A DNA stretch of 64,000 bases from Pelagibacterales bacterium SAG-MED22 (GCA_014653985.1 JACWDT010000005.1:1-64000), one strand, 5' to 3'. Positions 34,854-43,969 are shown, counted from the first letter of the stretch. Program-made: numbers and translations. The notes: generated by a model not told the origin, from the letters alone.

Positions 34854-35512
34854 AAAATCTAAACCAACAAATTCTTTATTTTGATTTTGAGCAGAATTTT
34901 AAAGACCAGGATTTTTATGTGTCTAAAAGTAACGAATATTCATTTAAACTTTTAAATAGCTGGCCCAAATGGGAAAAAAATTTTGTTAATTTAATTGGTG
35001 AAAATTTTTCTGGAAAATCTCATTTGATAAATATTTTTTTGCAGAATTTTAAAGGTATTAAAATTACCGCTTCCAGAATTACAAACGATTTTTTAAAAGA
35101 AATCAAAATTTATGAGAATATTATTATCGAAGATCTGTTGGAAAGTATTAATGAAAATTTATTATTTACTTTAATTAACACCATAGAGCAGGATAATAAA
35201 TATCTTATAGTTACTTCCACAAAACCTATTGTTGACTTTAAATTTAAACTTCAAGATTTAAATTCAAGATCTAAGAATTTTCTTTTATCAGCAATAGAAA
35301 AACCAGAAGATGATTTAATGTATGCTTTGATATTAAAAAATTTATCTGATCGCCAGATCTCAATTGATAAAAAATTAATAGATTTCATTATTAAAAGGAT
35401 AAGTAGATCTTATGGTAAAATATCTGATTTCATATATAAAATCGACGAAATTAGTTTAAAAAGAAAAAAACCAATCGACTTTAAAATTATAAAAGAGGCT
35501 TTAGGAGAATAA
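34850..35512 (+). CDS. hdaA: DnaA-related regulatory inactivator (HdaA/Hda-like)
   Basis: A 220-residue AAA+ protein related to the DnaA nucleotide-binding domain but without the DNA-binding domain. The start at 34850 overlaps the preceding stop as ATGA; an ATG at 34838 is possible. The N-terminal QQILYFDF resembles the beta-clamp-binding motif of Hda. The P-loop is NLIGENFSGKSHLI and there is a modified Walker B-like EDLLESI. Hda-type proteins stimulate ATP hydrolysis by DnaA after replication starts. The sequence is diverged; clamp-loader-like alternatives are less likely given neighbours purM and DUF2066. Confidence 0.78.
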   Translation: MKNLNQQILYFDFEQNFKDQDFYVSKSNEYSFKLLNSWPKWEKNFVNLIGENFSGKSHLINIFLQNFKGIKITASRITNDFLKEIKIYENIIIEDLLESINENLLFTLINTIEQDNKYLIVTSTKPIVDFKFKLQDLNSRSKNFLLSAIEKPEDDLMYALILKNLSDRQISIDKKLIDFIIKRISRSYGKISDFIYKIDEISLKRKKPIDFKIIKEALGE

Positions 35513-37297
35513 TTGAATAAGTACAGAACACATAAATGTAACGAGTTAAGAAAAAGTGATGTTGACAAAAGTGTATCTCTTTCTGGATGGATAAATAAAA
35601 AAAGAGATCATGGAAATTTATTATTTATTGATCTTCGAGATAATTATGGAATTACTCAGTGCATAATTGATAAAGAAAATAAAAATTTTTTAGAATTAGA
35701 AAAAACACAGCTAGAGACTGTTATTAAGGTTAATGGTAAGGTAGTAAATCGTTCACATGAAACTAAAAATAAAGATATTGAGACTGGAGAAATTGAGGTA
35801 GCTATATCTGAATATGAGACATTAGGGACTTGTAAAGAATTACCATTGCCTGTTTTTAGTGATCAAGAATATGCAGAAGAAATAAGACTTAAATATAGAT
35901 TTTTAGATTTAAGAAGAAAAAAAATTCATGAAAATATCATTTTAAGATCAAAAGTTATTTCTTACATAAGAAATGAAATGACAAAATTAGGTTTTTTAGA
36001 ATTTCAAACTCCAATTTTAACCTCATCTAGTCCTGAAGGAGCCAGAGACTTTATTGTACCAAGTCGTTTAAACCCAGGAAAATTTTATGCTTTGCCACAA
36101 GCTCCTCAACAATTTAAGCAATTAATAATGGTATCGGGTTTTGATAAATATTTTCAAATAGCTCCTTGCTTTAGAGATGAGGATGCTAGAGCTGATAGAA
36201 GTCCTGGTGAATTTTATCAACTCGACTTAGAAATGTCTTTTGTTGAGCAAGAGGATGTATTCAATATTGTAGAAAAACTAATGGTTAATACTTTTAAAAA
36301 TTTTTCTGATAAAAAATTGTTGTATGATATTTTTCCAAAGATACCATACTCTGAAGCAATGATTAAGTATGGGACTGACAAACCTGATTTAAGAAACCCT
36401 CTTATTATAAATGACATTACAGAAATATTTAGTAGAGAAGATGTTTCATTTGATATTTTTAAAAAATTAGTAAAATCTGGATCTAAAGTTAGATCTATTA
36501 CTACTAGAAATACAAAAGATAAACCTAGAAGTTTTTTTGATAATATTGATAAATGGGCTAAAGACCAGGGTGCTTCCGGACTAGCATACTTTACCTTTGA
36601 AAAAGATAATAAAATTTCAGCTAAAGGACCAGTGGGAAAATTTTTTTCTGAAGATGCACTTTTAGAAATAATGAAAATCACTAAATCTGAGTTTGGAGAT
36701 AGTATTTTTTTAGCATGTGGAAAGCAAAATGAATTAGAAAAAATAACAGCCCTAGCTAGAGATAAAATTGCTAAAGATTTAGATCTAATTGATGATGATA
36801 CTTTTGCTTTCTGCTGGATAGTTGACTACCCTATGTTTGAAAAAGATGAATTAACAAATAAGATTAAATTTAGTCATAACCCATTTTCAATGCCACAAGG
36901 TGAATTAAAAGATAAAAATTTTGAAAATCCTCTTGATATTCTTGCTTACCAATATGATATAGTTTGTAATGGAATAGAGTTATCTTCTGGTGCAATAAGA
37001 AATCACAAACCTGATCTTATGTATAAACTCTTTTCAATTGCAGGTTACAATAAAGGAGAGGTAGATGAAAAATTTAGTGGGATGATTAACGCATTAAGTT
37101 TTGGTGCACCACCACATGGTGGAATTGCACCTGGAATAGATAGAATTGTCATGCTTTTAGCAAATGAAAAAAATATAAGAGAAGTTACTATGTTTCCAAT
37201 GAACCAAAACGCTCAAGATTTAATGATGAATGCACCATCAGAGATTAATCAGGACCAATTGAAAGAATTAAACCTCTCAATAAAAACTAAGAATTAA
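35513..37297 (+). CDS. aspS: Aspartyl-tRNA synthetase
   Basis: A 594-residue class II synthetase with a TTG start preceded by an AGGAG ribosome site. The N-terminal OB fold (GWINKKRDHGNLLFIDLRD) binds the anticodon, followed by the catalytic core with QAPQQFKQLIMVSGFDKYFQI and motif 2 FRDEDARADR. The bacterial GAD insertion precedes motif 3 GIAPGIDRIVMLLA. It charges tRNA-Asp, and in many bacteria lacking AsnRS also tRNA-Asn, then amidated by GatCAB. The end is three bases from the convergent TSCPD gene. Confidence 0.97.
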   Translation: MNKYRTHKCNELRKSDVDKSVSLSGWINKKRDHGNLLFIDLRDNYGITQCIIDKENKNFLELEKTQLETVIKVNGKVVNRSHETKNKDIETGEIEVAISEYETLGTCKELPLPVFSDQEYAEEIRLKYRFLDLRRKKIHENIILRSKVISYIRNEMTKLGFLEFQTPILTSSSPEGARDFIVPSRLNPGKFYALPQAPQQFKQLIMVSGFDKYFQIAPCFRDEDARADRSPGEFYQLDLEMSFVEQEDVFNIVEKLMVNTFKNFSDKKLLYDIFPKIPYSEAMIKYGTDKPDLRNPLIINDITEIFSREDVSFDIFKKLVKSGSKVRSITTRNTKDKPRSFFDNIDKWAKDQGASGLAYFTFEKDNKISAKGPVGKFFSEDALLEIMKITKSEFGDSIFLACGKQNELEKITALARDKIAKDLDLIDDDTFAFCWIVDYPMFEKDELTNKIKFSHNPFSMPQGELKDKNFENPLDILAYQYDIVCNGIELSSGAIRNHKPDLMYKLFSIAGYNKGEVDEKFSGMINALSFGAPPHGGIAPGIDRIVMLLANEKNIREVTMFPMNQNAQDLMMNAPSEINQDQLKELNLSIKTKN

Positions 37298-37300
37298 AAA

Positions 37301-38125
37301 TTATTTTTTTCCCTTTAAGCTAATTTTAACATCAGATAGATCCACTAGATTTTTTTTGTAATTGTTTCTTACAAATCCTTTGCTTGTAATATCTTTAACA
37401 ATTTTTAGTAGTTGATTTTGATCTTCTGAGTTTTGATCATCTGAACCATTTGTGTCGTTTTCACCAATAGAGGGTGTGTGAGCTAGATCCTCTCTATTTT
37501 GATAAGAAATTGCTAGTTCCCTAAAAATATAATCTAAAATAGATGTAGCGCTTAAAATTCTATCATTTCCTAATACCTTGCCTGATGGCTCAAATTTTGT
37601 TCCAACAAATGCACTAATAAACTCATCTAAAGGCACCCCATATTGAAGACCAAGAGAAACTGCAATTGCAAAATTATTCATTAATGCTTTTACTAGCTCA
37701 CCTTCTTTACTTGTATCTATAAATATCTCACCAATTTTTCCATCTTCATATTCGCCAGTATGTAGATAGACCTTATGATCTCCAATTGTTGCTTTCTGAA
37801 TATATCCTTTTCTTCGATCAGGCATACCAAATCTTTTCCCACCCCTTTCTGAAGCTTTATTAAGATTTGTTACAACGTTTTCTTTACTATTTGGATTAAG
37901 GTTTTCTGAATTGTTTAATATTTCAACATTTTTATTATCTACGATTTTGTTATTTTTAGGGTCAAGACTTTTAGTTTTTCTATTATCCAATTTAACATCT
38001 AAAACTTCGAATTTTCCATCGTCTCTTTTTTCTAAATTTTTTAATTCCGTTTCATTTATATCATCTAAGTAATGATTGACTTTAAATGTGCACGTATAAT
38101 ATGTTTCGACTAGATATTTTGCCAT
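37301..38125 (-). CDS. Orphan NrdJ C-terminal-like (TSCPD) protein
   Basis: A 274-residue protein. Residues about 105-215 look like the C-terminal part of B12-dependent ribonucleotide reductase Nrd[65 protein letters not shown] and [11 protein letters not shown]. The catalytic barrel is missing. The N-terminal 55 residues ([21 protein letters not shown]) are not part of NrdJ and a charged low-complexity linker joins them. Free-standing proteins of this sort are common in alphaproteobacteria; their role, perhaps regulating or completing a reductase, is unproven. Convergent with aspS, divergent from the NDUFA12 gene. Confidence 0.8.
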   Translation of the reverse strand: MAKYLVETYYTCTFKVNHYLDDINETELKNLEKRDDGKFEVLDVKLDNRKTKSLDPKNNKIVDNKNVEILNNSENLNPNSKENVVTNLNKASERGGKRFGMPDRRKGYIQKATIGDHKVYLHTGEYEDGKIGEIFIDTSKEGELVKALMNNFAIAVSLGLQYGVPLDEFISAFVGTKFEPSGKVLGNDRILSATSILDYIFRELAISYQNREDLAHTPSIGENDTNGSDDQNSEDQNQLLKIVKDITSKGFVRNNYKKNLVDLSDVKISLKGKK

Positions 38126-38144
38126 TTGACCTCAATTTAAAATT

Positions 38145-38187
38145 AATTTGAATAATGAATCATTTAATTTATATACTTATTCAAATT
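38145..38187. promoter_or_regulatory. Inverted repeat and candidate promoter between the TSCPD and NDUFA12 genes
   Basis: AATTTGAATAA (38145-38155) is repeated inverted as TTATTCAAATT (38177-38187). On the plus strand TTGAAT (38148-38153), an 18-base spacer and TATACT (38172-38177) make a reasonable promoter for the NDUFA12-like gene, so the arms overlap -35 and -10. The symmetric placement could let one factor control both divergent genes. Confidence 0.45.
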
Positions 38188-38238
38188 TTAGTCTAATTTA
38201 AATTTTACAATTTTTAATTGAAAAAATAGAAAATAATA

Positions 38239-38598
38239 ATGTTGACACTTTTAAAAAAAATTTTCATTTGGTGGAATCAAGATACATTTGGAACTAGGTT
38301 AAAAACTATTTTTTTTGGAAAACTCGTTGGAATAGATGAGCTAGGCAACAAATACTATCAAAGTAAAAAAGGGAAGAGGTGGGTTGTATATACTGATACA
38401 ATTGATGCATCAAAAATTCCAGTTGAGTGGTATTCATGGATGCATTTTACTCCTAACAAAATAGAGAAAAAACATATTCTTGAAAAATATGAATGGCAAA
38501 AACCTCATCAATCTAATTTGACAGGTACTGATCAAGCATACTATCCCAATAAAAATAAAGATGGAGCTAAAAAAAAATATAAAAGCTGGAAAGAATAG
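38239..38598 (+). CDS. NADH:ubiquinone oxidoreductase accessory subunit, NDUFA12 family
   Basis: A 119-residue protein with the NDUFA12/B17.2 pattern: WWNQDTFGTRLKTIFFGKLVG, DELGNKYYQSKKGKRWVVY, IPVEWYSWMHF, and a C-terminal HQSNLTGTDQAYYP. This accessory subunit of complex I is limited to alphaproteobacteria and mitochondria, so it supports the taxonomic placement. The next gene (DUF2155) starts 38 bases before its end. Confidence 0.93.
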   Translation: MLTLLKKIFIWWNQDTFGTRLKTIFFGKLVGIDELGNKYYQSKKGKRWVVYTDTIDASKIPVEWYSWMHFTPNKIEKKHILEKYEWQKPHQSNLTGTDQAYYPNKNKDGAKKKYKSWKE

Positions 38599-38965
38599 TT
38601 TTAAACTAAACTTAATAATTTTTGTTTATTTTTCTTTATTTTCATTTGCATTTTCGCAAAGTAACTTGGAGGGTACTTACACGGATATTAAAATTTTAGA
38701 TAAAATAAGTTCCAAAAACACACTTTTGAAATTAAAAAATGGAGATCTAGTGGCGTTTAAAGACTTATCAATAAAAAGTTTAAAATGTAAAAATTCAGAA
38801 TTTGACGACAACCCTGAAATTACTGCTTACATACAAGTTACTGACCTTAATAATTCAAATAATGATGAAGTTTTTGTTTTTAATGGATGGATGTTTTCTT
38901 CAAGCCCATCAATAACTCCATTTGACCATCCAGTTTATGATATTTGGCTTGTAAACTGCTATTAA
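38561..38965 (+). CDS. DUF2155-family secreted protein
   Basis: A 134-residue protein with a hydrophobic export signal (LIIFVYFSLFSFAFS) and a C-terminal domain of DUF2155: KLKNGDLVAFKDLSIKSLKC, VFNGWMFSSSPSITPFDHPVYD and a final WLVNCY. Two conserved cysteines may pair in the periplasm. In alphaproteobacteria it almost always follows the NDUFA12-like gene, as here, though no function has been shown. Its stop overlaps the convergent accC stop by four bases. Confidence 0.87.
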   Translation: MELKKNIKAGKNSFKLNLIIFVYFSLFSFAFSQSNLEGTYTDIKILDKISSKNTLLKLKNGDLVAFKDLSIKSLKCKNSEFDDNPEITAYIQVTDLNNSNNDEVFVFNGWMFSSSPSITPFDHPVYDIWLVNCY

Positions 38966-40299
38966 ATAATTTTTTCTTTATCTATCCATCCTACATTGAA
39001 GTCAGACTCGATAAATTTTTTATGATTTAACAGTTTTTTATGTAAAGGAATAGTTGTTGTAATTCCTTCAATTACAAATTCATCTAAAGATCTATTCATT
39101 CTTTGAATTGCTTCTAATCTATTTCGACCATGACAAATTAACTTACAAATCATACTGTCGTAATAAGGAGTTACTTTATAGCCTTGATATATAGCTCCAT
39201 CTACTCTTGTTCTAAAACCAGAAGGTTGATGACACATCCCGATAGTCCCTGGAGAAGGTTGGAAGTTTTTACTTGCATCTTCTGCGTTAATTCTACACTC
39301 AATTGCATGGCCTCTTGGATTGATGTCACTTTGCTCTAATGCTGTCTCACCTGAGAACGCAATCCAAATTTGTTCTTTGATAATATCAATTCCTGTAACC
39401 ATCTCTGTTACTGGATGTTCTACTTGAACCCTAGTATTCATCTCAAGAAAATAGAATTTATTATCTTCATAAATAAATTCGACTGTCCCAGCACCCATAT
39501 AACCAATTTTTTCAACCATATTTACTGTTTTTTCAAAAAGATCTTTTCTAACTTCATCATTTAAAACTGGGCTAGGTGTCTCCTCAATGAGTTTTTGATG
39601 TCTCCTTTGGACTGAACAGTCTCTTTCATGGAGATGCACAACTCTGTTCTTACCAGCTAAAATCTGTACTTCAATATGCCTAGGATTTTGAAAAAATTTT
39701 TCAATGTAAACTTCGTCATTTCCAAAATATTTTTCTGCCTCTGATTTAGCAGTAGAAAATAATGTTTCAAATTCCTCATCTTTGTAAACGATTTTCATAC
39801 CTTTTCCGCCACCTCCACCTGAGGCTTTAATTAAAACAGGAAAGCCAATTTTTTTACAAAGTTCCTTAGCTTGAGCTATATCTTTAACACCACCCTCAGA
39901 ACCTTCAATAATTGGTAATCCATTTTCTTTTGCAATTTTTTTTGCTTGAATTTTATCTCCCATCATCGCAATTAATTCAGAAGAAGCTCCAATAAATTTA
40001 ATTTTATTTTCCTCTAATATTTTTGCAAAATTTGCATTCTCTGAAAGAAAACCATAACCAGGATGAACAGCTTCAGCATTAGTTAGCTCTATAGCAGACA
40101 TCAATGCAGGTATATTTAGGTAACTGTTTTGTGGTTGGTGTGTGCCTATACAGACACTCTCATCAGCAAGTCTAACGTGCATACTGTCTCGATCAACATC
40201 AGAATGGACAGCGACAGTTGATATTCCCCATTCTTTACATGCTCTAATAATTCTAACCGCAATTTCCCCACGGTTAGCAATTAAAATTTTCTTAAACAT
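38962..40299 (-). CDS. accC: Acetyl-CoA carboxylase, biotin carboxylase subunit
   Basis: A 445-residue ATP-grasp enzyme that carboxylates biotin on AccB, the first step of fatty acid synthesis. Motifs include ILIANRGEIAVRIIRACKE, the glycine-rich loop KASGGGGGKGMKIV, HERDCSVQRRHQKLIEETPS and EMNTRVQVEHPVTEMVTG. It follows accB by three bases. Length is within two residues of E. coli AccC. The carboxyltransferase subunits are not in the window. Confidence 0.98.
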   Translation of the reverse strand: MFKKILIANRGEIAVRIIRACKEWGISTVAVHSDVDRDSMHVRLADESVCIGTHQPQNSYLNIPALMSAIELTNAEAVHPGYGFLSENANFAKILEENKIKFIGASSELIAMMGDKIQAKKIAKENGLPIIEGSEGGVKDIAQAKELCKKIGFPVLIKASGGGGGKGMKIVYKDEEFETLFSTAKSEAEKYFGNDEVYIEKFFQNPRHIEVQILAGKNRVVHLHERDCSVQRRHQKLIEETPSPVLNDEVRKDLFEKTVNMVEKIGYMGAGTVEFIYEDNKFYFLEMNTRVQVEHPVTEMVTGIDIIKEQIWIAFSGETALEQSDINPRGHAIECRINAEDASKNFQPSPGTIGMCHQPSGFRTRVDGAIYQGYKVTPYYDSMICKLICHGRNRLEAIQRMNRSLDEFVIEGITTTIPLHKKLLNHKKFIESDFNVGWIDKEKII

Positions 40300-40302
40300 T
40301 AT

Positions 40303-40737
40303 TTATTCTAAAACAATAAGAGTTTGACCAAATTCAACTGGTTGGCCATCATCGATACATATTTCTTTTACAACCCCGTCAGATGAGGAGGGCACATGAT
40401 TCATTGTCTTCATTGCTTCAACAATCATTATTGTGTCACCTTTTTTAATTTTCTTACCTACTTCAATAAATTTTTTTGCACCTGGTTCAGGCGCATGGTA
40501 AGCAGTACCTATTATTGGAGATGTAACCTCAATACCATTTTTAATATTTTGATAATTTTCTGAAATAATTTTTTCAGTTGGGGAATTATAAGCAACCATT
40601 GAAGGTTGATTAATGCTAGATCCTGTATTTTTTGAGACTTTAATTTTAGTGTCTTTCTCAGTGATTTCTATTTCAGTAAGATTAAACTCTTCTAGATAAT
40701 CGTTTAATTCTTTAATAATTTTTTTATCGATTTTCAT
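40303..40737 (-). CDS. accB: Biotin carboxyl carrier protein
   Basis: A 144-residue carrier. The N-terminal half (KKIIKELNDYLEEFNLTEIEI) dimerises and contacts AccC; a linker leads to the biotinyl domain, where Lys110 in VEAMKTMNH is the biotinylation site. The C-terminal VEFGQTLIVLE completes the fold. The start overlaps the aroQ end by 14 bases. The common EAMKMMN is EAMKTMN here, a frequent variant. Confidence 0.97.
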   Translation of the reverse strand: MKIDKKIIKELNDYLEEFNLTEIEITEKDTKIKVSKNTGSSINQPSMVAYNSPTEKIISENYQNIKNGIEVTSPIIGTAYHAPEPGAKKFIEVGKKIKKGDTIMIVEAMKTMNHVPSSSDGVVKEICIDDGQPVEFGQTLIVLE

Positions 40738-41173
40738 TCTCTATGATCTTTTGTATAGAAATTATGGCTAAAATATAACCTTCAGTACCTAAACCAAAAA
40801 TACCACCAGTTGCTATATCACTTATTAAAGATTTGTGTCTAAACTCCTCTCTTTTATAAATATTAGATATATGTAATTCGATTATTGGTTTTTTGAACAG
40901 ACTAAGAGCATCTCTAATTGCTACTGATGTATGCGTAAACCCCGCTGCATTAATTATCATTCCTGTGTATTTTTTTCTAGCTTCTTGAATGATATTTACT
41001 ATTTCACCTTCTAAATTTGATTGTGTAAAGTTTACATCTAAACCAATTTCTTTTGATTTTTTTAAGCATTTTTCTTTTAATTGCTCAAATGTATCTGATC
41101 CATATTGTGATTGTTCTCTTTCACCTAATAGATTAATATTTGGACCATTAATAATAATTATTTTATTAGTCAT
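40724..41173 (-). CDS. aroQ: 3-dehydroquinate dehydratase, type II
   Basis: A 149-residue enzyme of the shikimate pathway that dehydrates 3-dehydroquinate. Motifs are INGPNINLLGERE with the catalytic tyrosine in SQYG, NAAGFTHTSVAIRDAL and ELHISNIYKREEFRHKS. It is first in aroQ-accB-accC, a grouping found in many proteobacteria. Only 16 bases separate its start from divergent thiS. Confidence 0.97.
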   Translation of the reverse strand: MTNKIIIINGPNINLLGEREQSQYGSDTFEQLKEKCLKKSKEIGLDVNFTQSNLEGEIVNIIQEARKKYTGMIINAAGFTHTSVAIRDALSLFKKPIIELHISNIYKREEFRHKSLISDIATGGIFGLGTEGYILAIISIQKIIENENR

Positions 41174-41189
41174 TCAGCACTTATATACG

Positions 41190-41399
41190 ATGAAAAAAAT
41201 AAAAATTAAAGTAAATGGTAAATTTAAAACAGTTTTAAATAACTCTAAATTGTCTGATCTTTTGAAAAATCTTAAAATTCCAATAAAAAAAGTAGCAATT
41301 GAATTAAATCAAGAAATTATTGATAAAAAAAGATCTAACAATATAAAATTAAAAAAAAATGATAAAATTGAAATAGTTCATTTTATTGGAGGAGGATAG
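41190..41399 (+). CDS. thiS: Sulfur carrier protein ThiS
   Basis: A 69-residue beta-grasp protein ending in FIGGG, whose terminal Gly-Gly is activated and thiocarboxylated to donate sulfur for thiazole synthesis. The ATG at 41190 is used; longer reading frames reach back through aroQ but lack support. It is followed one base after its stop by thiG. The protein is very rich in lysine. No thiF, thiO, thiE or thiC is adjacent. Confidence 0.9.
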   Translation: MKKIKIKVNGKFKTVLNNSKLSDLLKNLKIPIKKVAIELNQEIIDKKRSNNIKLKKNDKIEIVHFIGGG

Positions 41400-41400
41400 T

Positions 41401-42174
41401 TTGAAAAAAGATAAACTAATAATTGCAAAAAAAAAATTTGACTCAAGATTAATAGTCGGAACTGGGAAATACAAAACCATGGCAGAATGTGCAAAGGCAA
41501 TAAAATTTTCTGGTGCGGAAATTGTTACAGTCGCTGTAAGACGTGTGAATATTTTAAATAAAAATAAACCACTCCTAATGGACTACATTGATCCAAAAAA
41601 AATTACGTATCTTCCAAATACAGCAGGCTGTTTCAACTCAAAAGATGCTTTAAGAACACTTAGATTAGCAAGGGAAATTGGAGGATGGAAGCTAGTCAAG
41701 CTTGAAGTTTTAGGCGATAAAACTAATTTATTTCCAGACATGATTGAAACCTTAAAAACAACAGAGGTCCTTGCCAATGAAGGGTTTAGAGTTATGGTTT
41801 ATTGTAATGATGATCCTTTAATGGCAAAACGTTTAGAGAATTCAGGAGCAGATGCAATTATGCCTTTAGCGGCACCGATTGGCTCTGGATTAGGAATATT
41901 AAATAAAATTAATATTCAAATTATTCGAAAGCAAACTAAACTTCCCGTTATTATCGACGCAGGTTTAGGTCAAGCATCAGACGCAACGATTGCAATGGAG
42001 CTTGGTTGTGATGGTGTCTTAGTAAATACAGCAATAGCAAAAGCAAAAAAACCATTTGAAATGGCATTAGCTTTTAAAAATGCAGTTGTAGCTGGAAGAC
42101 AATCTTACTGCTCAGGTAGAATATCTAAAACATTAATGGGAAATCCTTCGTCTCCAACCGAAGGAATTATTTAG
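41401..42174 (+). CDS. thiG: Thiazole synthase ThiG
   Basis: A 257-residue TIM-barrel enzyme that makes the thiazole phosphate moiety of thiamine from DXP, dehydroglycine and ThiS-thiocarboxylate. The start is the TTG at 41401, six bases after a strong GGAGGA site; a TTG at 41386 lies inside that site. Motifs: LIVGTGKYKTM, GAEIVTVAVRR, the Schiff-base lysine in LVKLEVLGD, and VIIDAGLGQASDA. SAR11 genomes are known to make thiazole but to lack ThiC; this window fits but does not test that. Confidence 0.95.
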   Translation: MKKDKLIIAKKKFDSRLIVGTGKYKTMAECAKAIKFSGAEIVTVAVRRVNILNKNKPLLMDYIDPKKITYLPNTAGCFNSKDALRTLRLAREIGGWKLVKLEVLGDKTNLFPDMIETLKTTEVLANEGFRVMVYCNDDPLMAKRLENSGADAIMPLAAPIGSGLGILNKINIQIIRKQTKLPVIIDAGLGQASDATIAMELGCDGVLVNTAIAKAKKPFEMALAFKNAVVAGRQSYCSGRISKTLMGNPSSPTEGII

Positions 42175-43969
42175 GTTTTTTATAAAATCTTTTTTTTTTG
42201 TAAGTTTTTTTATAGGTTTTTTTTTCTTTATTTTTGATTATTTTATCCTCTTTATTTTTAAGTTCTAGATTTTTAAGTTTTTCATAATACTCAACTAATT
42301 CTATAGTTTTTTTAGACTTGTTTTGAACATCTATTATATATTCAGGAATTATTAATGAATTATCGCTGATTATATCTAGTTTCATTTTATTTTTTTTTTC
42401 AAAATAAGTTAAATCATTAACAAAGTTTTCTTTTAAAAAATCAGAAATTTTTTTACAAACTTTTAATTCTACAAATTTTGCTTTGTTTAAAACTGCTTTT
42501 AATTCAACAATTTTAAGCAGTTTCTGTGCAAACGATTCGTCAGTTAAAGTAACTTTCCATTTAATGGCACTTTCTCTTAATCTTTGCCTAGACATTTCTA
42601 AAAGACCAAAGTTACTTATTCTTCCTATCTGTATTCTAGCTCTATCAGACCTGCATTTTTCTTTTAGTTTTCTCTCAACCAATCGTCTGTTTCCGTAACT
42701 TAACATGTCAATAAAATCTATTATAATTAAACCAGATAAATCTCTTATTTTAATTTGTCTTGCAATTTCCTCTCCTGCTTCGATATTTGTATCTAACGCA
42801 GTGCTTTCAACATTTTTACCTTTTATGGAGCTTCCTGAGTTTATATCTATAGATACTAATGCTTCAGTGGGGTTAATAACTAAATAACCTCCTGATTTAA
42901 GTTTAATTTCAGAGTCAAAGATTTGATTCAATTTTTGCTCAATATTTTCTTCAATGAACAAAGGTACTTTACCTCTATATTTTTTTACCTTTTTAACACT
43001 AGATGGCATCATTGTTTTCATAAAAGACTGGGCTTTTTTATAACCATCTGTACCCTCTACAATTATATTTTGGGTATTATCGTCAAACATGTCTCTTAAA
43101 GTTCTTTTAATAATTTCACTTTCCTGATGAATAAGTGATGGAGCAATAGAATTAATTGCATTATCTTTGATTTGGCTCCAGGTTTTAATAAGAGTTGTTA
43201 AATCATTATTGATTTCATTTTTAGTTTTATTACTACCCGCTGTTCTAACAATTAATCCCATTTCTTTTGGTATTTCAATTTCATTTAAAATTGTTCTTAT
43301 TTTTTTTCTATCAGCAGGATTAAAAATTTTTCTTGAAATACCCCCACCTTTTGGTGTGTTAGGCATTAAAACTATATATTTTCCAGCGATAGAAATGAAA
43401 GTACTAAGAGCAGCTCCTTTTTGACCTCTTTCATCTTTAATAACTTGAACAAGTATAACCTGATTTGGTTTTATGACTTCCTGAATTTTATATCTTTTAA
43501 ACCTAAGCTTATTTTCTTTCTTTTTTTCTTTTTCCTCTTCAGTATTATTCTTTTCGTCTATAATTTCTTTATTTTCTGTCTGATTTTCTATTTCTTTTTC
43601 AATAGGATCATCTATCTCTAATTTTCCCTCAGCGATGTTTTCTTCCTCTTTAGCCTCAACTTGTTTTGAAAGTTCTTCTCTAGCTTTCTCTTCTTCCTCT
43701 TTAATTTTATCTAAATCAGCCTTTGGTATTTGATAATAATCTGATTGGATGTCATTAAAAGACAGAAAGCCATGTCTATCTCTTCCAAAGTCAACAAAAG
43801 CTGCTTGAAGAGATGGTTCTATTCTACTTACTTTACCTAAATAAATATTATTTTTTATTAGGTTGTTCTTTAAACCTTCGTATTCGTAATCTTCAATGTT
43901 TTCGTCAGATTTAAGAACAACTCTAGTTTCATTTGGATGCGAAGCATCGATATATAAATTTTTTTCCAT
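42167..43969 (-). CDS. rne: Ribonuclease E/G (short form, no Zn-link motif seen)
   Basis: A 600-residue endoribonuclease. The N-terminal S1 domain (NLIKNNIYLGKVSRIEPSLQAAFVDFG) is interrupted by a long acidic insertion (about residues 84-165), as in alphaproteobacterial RNase E. The catalytic domain has VSIDINSGSS and LIIIDFIDM with the two metal-binding aspartates, then EMSRQRLR. After that, where RNase E/G proteins usually carry the CPxC zinc-link, none is present. The C-terminus is a short lysine-rich tail with no long degradosome scaffold. It matures rRNA and degrades mRNA. Convergent with thiG by eight bases. Confidence 0.92.
   Translation of the reverse strand: MEKNLYIDASHPNETRVVLKSDENIEDYEYEGLKNNLIKNNIYLGKVSRIEPSLQAAFVDFGRDRHGFLSFNDIQSDYYQIPKADLDKIKEEEEKAREELSKQVEAKEEENIAEGKLEIDDPIEKEIENQTENKEIIDEKNNTEEEKEKKKENKLRFKRYKIQEVIKPNQVILVQVIKDERGQKGAALSTFISIAGKYIVLMPNTPKGGGISRKIFNPADRKKIRTILNEIEIPKEMGLIVRTAGSNKTKNEINNDLTTLIKTWSQIKDNAINSIAPSLIHQESEIIKRTLRDMFDDNTQNIIVEGTDGYKKAQSFMKTMMPSSVKKVKKYRGKVPLFIEENIEQKLNQIFDSEIKLKSGGYLVINPTEALVSIDINSGSSIKGKNVESTALDTNIEAGEEIARQIKIRDLSGLIIIDFIDMLSYGNRRLVERKLKEKCRSDRARIQIGRISNFGLLEMSRQRLRESAIKWKVTLTDESFAQKLLKIVELKAVLNKAKFVELKVCKKISDFLKENFVNDLTYFEKKNKMKLDIISDNSLIIPEYIIDVQNKSKKTIELVEYYEKLKNLELKNKEDKIIKNKEKKTYKKTYKKKRFYKKPK

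Noticed and set aside
40989-41189. Longer thiS reading frame extending through aroQ
   Set aside because: The ATG at 41190 begins the conserved beta-grasp fold and the upstream extension is antisense to the well-supported aroQ gene.
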